Below, piece after piece: positions 13,626 through 14,299 of a stretch of DNA of 14,299 nt; the first letter of the stretch is position 1, and each line of letters opens with the position of its first letter. The notes under the pieces are model-generated. The model ran no database searches and was not told the origin of the DNA. It saw only the letters and a program-made list of their open reading frames with translations. The stretch lies in assembly GCA_003650865.1 (NCBI GenBank), contig QMSN01000007.1, forward strand, positions 1-14,299, given 5' to 3'. Position numbers and translations under genes: made by a program. This stretch comes from Thermoprotei archaeon (lineage in GTDB: Archaea; Thermoproteota; Methanomethylicia; Nezhaarchaeales; WYZ-LMO8).

Positions 13626-14299
13626 TTGTCATTTAAGGTTGGTAACGTAGAGGTTGAGGACACGTTCGCTGAGGCCTTCCCGATGTACGCGACGCGCCTC
13701 CTGATAACAGCCTTAAATGAGAAGTGGGCTTTAACTGCTGCTAGGGTGGCTACGGGCTTCGCGACCTCCATAATAATGTCTCCAGCTGAGGCTGGGCTTG
13801 AACGCCTAGTCCCAGCCGACAAGACTCCTGACGGAAGGGTGGGGGCCCTAATACACATATACCACAGGTCTGTGCCAGAGCTCAAGCTGCAGACCCTCGT
13901 TAGGATAGGTCAGTGCATATTGACTTGTCCAACCACAGCCCTTTTTGACGGCATACCGAAGGCTAAGAGAAAGATGCACATAGGAGAAGCCTTAGCCAAG
14001 TTCGGCGACGGATTTGAGGTTAAAGACACCATGTACGGGAAGACTGTGTGGAGAATACCGGTCATGGAGGGGGAGTTCATAGCTGAAGACACCGTTGGAG
14101 TCGCCAAAGCCGTTGCTGGAGGCAACTTCTTCATATTGGCCTCAAGCCACAAAGCAGCTCTAGAGGCTGCTGAAAAAGCTGTTGACGAGATATCGAAGAA
14201 GTGTAGAAACGTGGTCTTACCGTTCCCAGGAGGTATAGTAAGGTCTGGATCCAAAGTGGGGTCCTTGAAGTACCCCAAGCTGGCTGCAACCACAAACCA
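13626..14299 (+). CDS. ftr: Formylmethanofuran:H4MPT formyltransferase (Ftr), 3'-truncated
   Basis: Soluble enzyme that moves the formyl group from formylmethanofuran to H4MPT, linking the Fwd complex to Mch. The frame is open from a TTG at 13626 to the right edge, about 224 residues of an expected 300 or so. Family blocks are VEVEDTFAEAFPMYATRLLI, ATGFATSIIMSPAEAGLERL, TPDGRVGALIHIYH, LVRIGQCILTCPTTALFDGI, VWRIPVMEGEFIAEDTVGVA, VAGGNFFILASSHKAALEAA, and VLPFPGGIVRSGSKVGSLKY. No frameshift is seen in the visible part. GGGGGT (13615-13620) lies 5 nt before the TTG, and no ATG or GTG is available nearby in frame. It is transcribed divergently from mtd, sharing a 124-bp regulatory gap. The C-terminal quarter lies outside the window. 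Confidence 0.95.
   Translation, partial: MSFKVGNVEVEDTFAEAFPMYATRLLITALNEKWALTAARVATGFATSIIMSPAEAGLERLVPADKTPDGRVGALIHIYHRSVPELKLQTLVRIGQCILTCPTTALFDGIPKAKRKMHIGEALAKFGDGFEVKDTMYGKTVWRIPVMEGEFIAEDTVGVAKAVAGGNFFILASSHKAALEAAEKAVDEISKKCRNVVLPFPGGIVRSGSKVGSLKYPKLAATTN

Noticed and set aside
13583..14293. Two minus-strand frames opposite the right-edge gene
   Set aside because: They are antisense to a continuous, unmistakable Ftr frame that has no stop inside the window.

Overview
The window is archaeal. It carries a nearly complete tetrahydromethanopterin (H4MPT)/methanofuran C1 pathway that uses coenzyme F420. Start codons are often TTG or GTG, Shine-Dalgarno motifs are of the GGAGG/GGTGA type, AGG/AGA arginine codons are common, and upstream regions show BRE/TATA-like boxes (GAAANNTTTTAAG) rather than bacterial -35/-10 elements. 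The gene content fits a methanogen, an anaerobic alkane or methane oxidiser, or an archaeon with an H4MPT-type Wood-Ljungdahl methyl branch. I favour a thermophilic, deep-branching (TACK-type) lineage over a classical euryarchaeal methanogen, because the pathway genes are clustered and FwdD is fused to FwdB. That placement is inference only.

Left part (1-5119, all + strand): the 3' end of a chelatase-type AAA+/VWA gene, open at the left edge. It is followed by a tightly overlapping ABC importer of the BtuFCD/FhuBCD class: a membrane-anchored binding protein with an extra beta-sandwich domain, a permease and an ATPase. A Gate-domain ('nucleoside recognition') membrane protein comes next. Chelatase plus importer suggests metal-tetrapyrrole or corrinoid supply. 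That would fit the neighbouring C1 genes, since methyl-H4MPT is normally consumed by corrinoid enzymes, but the substrate cannot be read from sequence.

Middle (5120-8336, + strand): a structured intergenic stretch, a HisA-like barrel protein, mch and mer. Right part (8342-13501, - strand): an apparent operon in the order mtd, fwdD-fwdB fusion, fwdA, fwdC, running towards mer and ending 5 bp from it. At the right edge ftr starts divergently from mtd and runs off the window.

Together Fwd (CO2/formylmethanofuran), Ftr (formyl transfer), Mch (cyclohydrolase), Mtd (F420 methylene-H4MPT dehydrogenase) and Mer (F420 methylene-H4MPT reductase) cover every step between CO2 and methyl-H4MPT within about 8 kb. 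Not visible here are the ferredoxin-like Fwd subunits (FwdF/G/E), Mtr, Mcr and CODH/ACS, so the final fate of the methyl group is unknown. No tRNA, rRNA, CRISPR array or mobile element was found.
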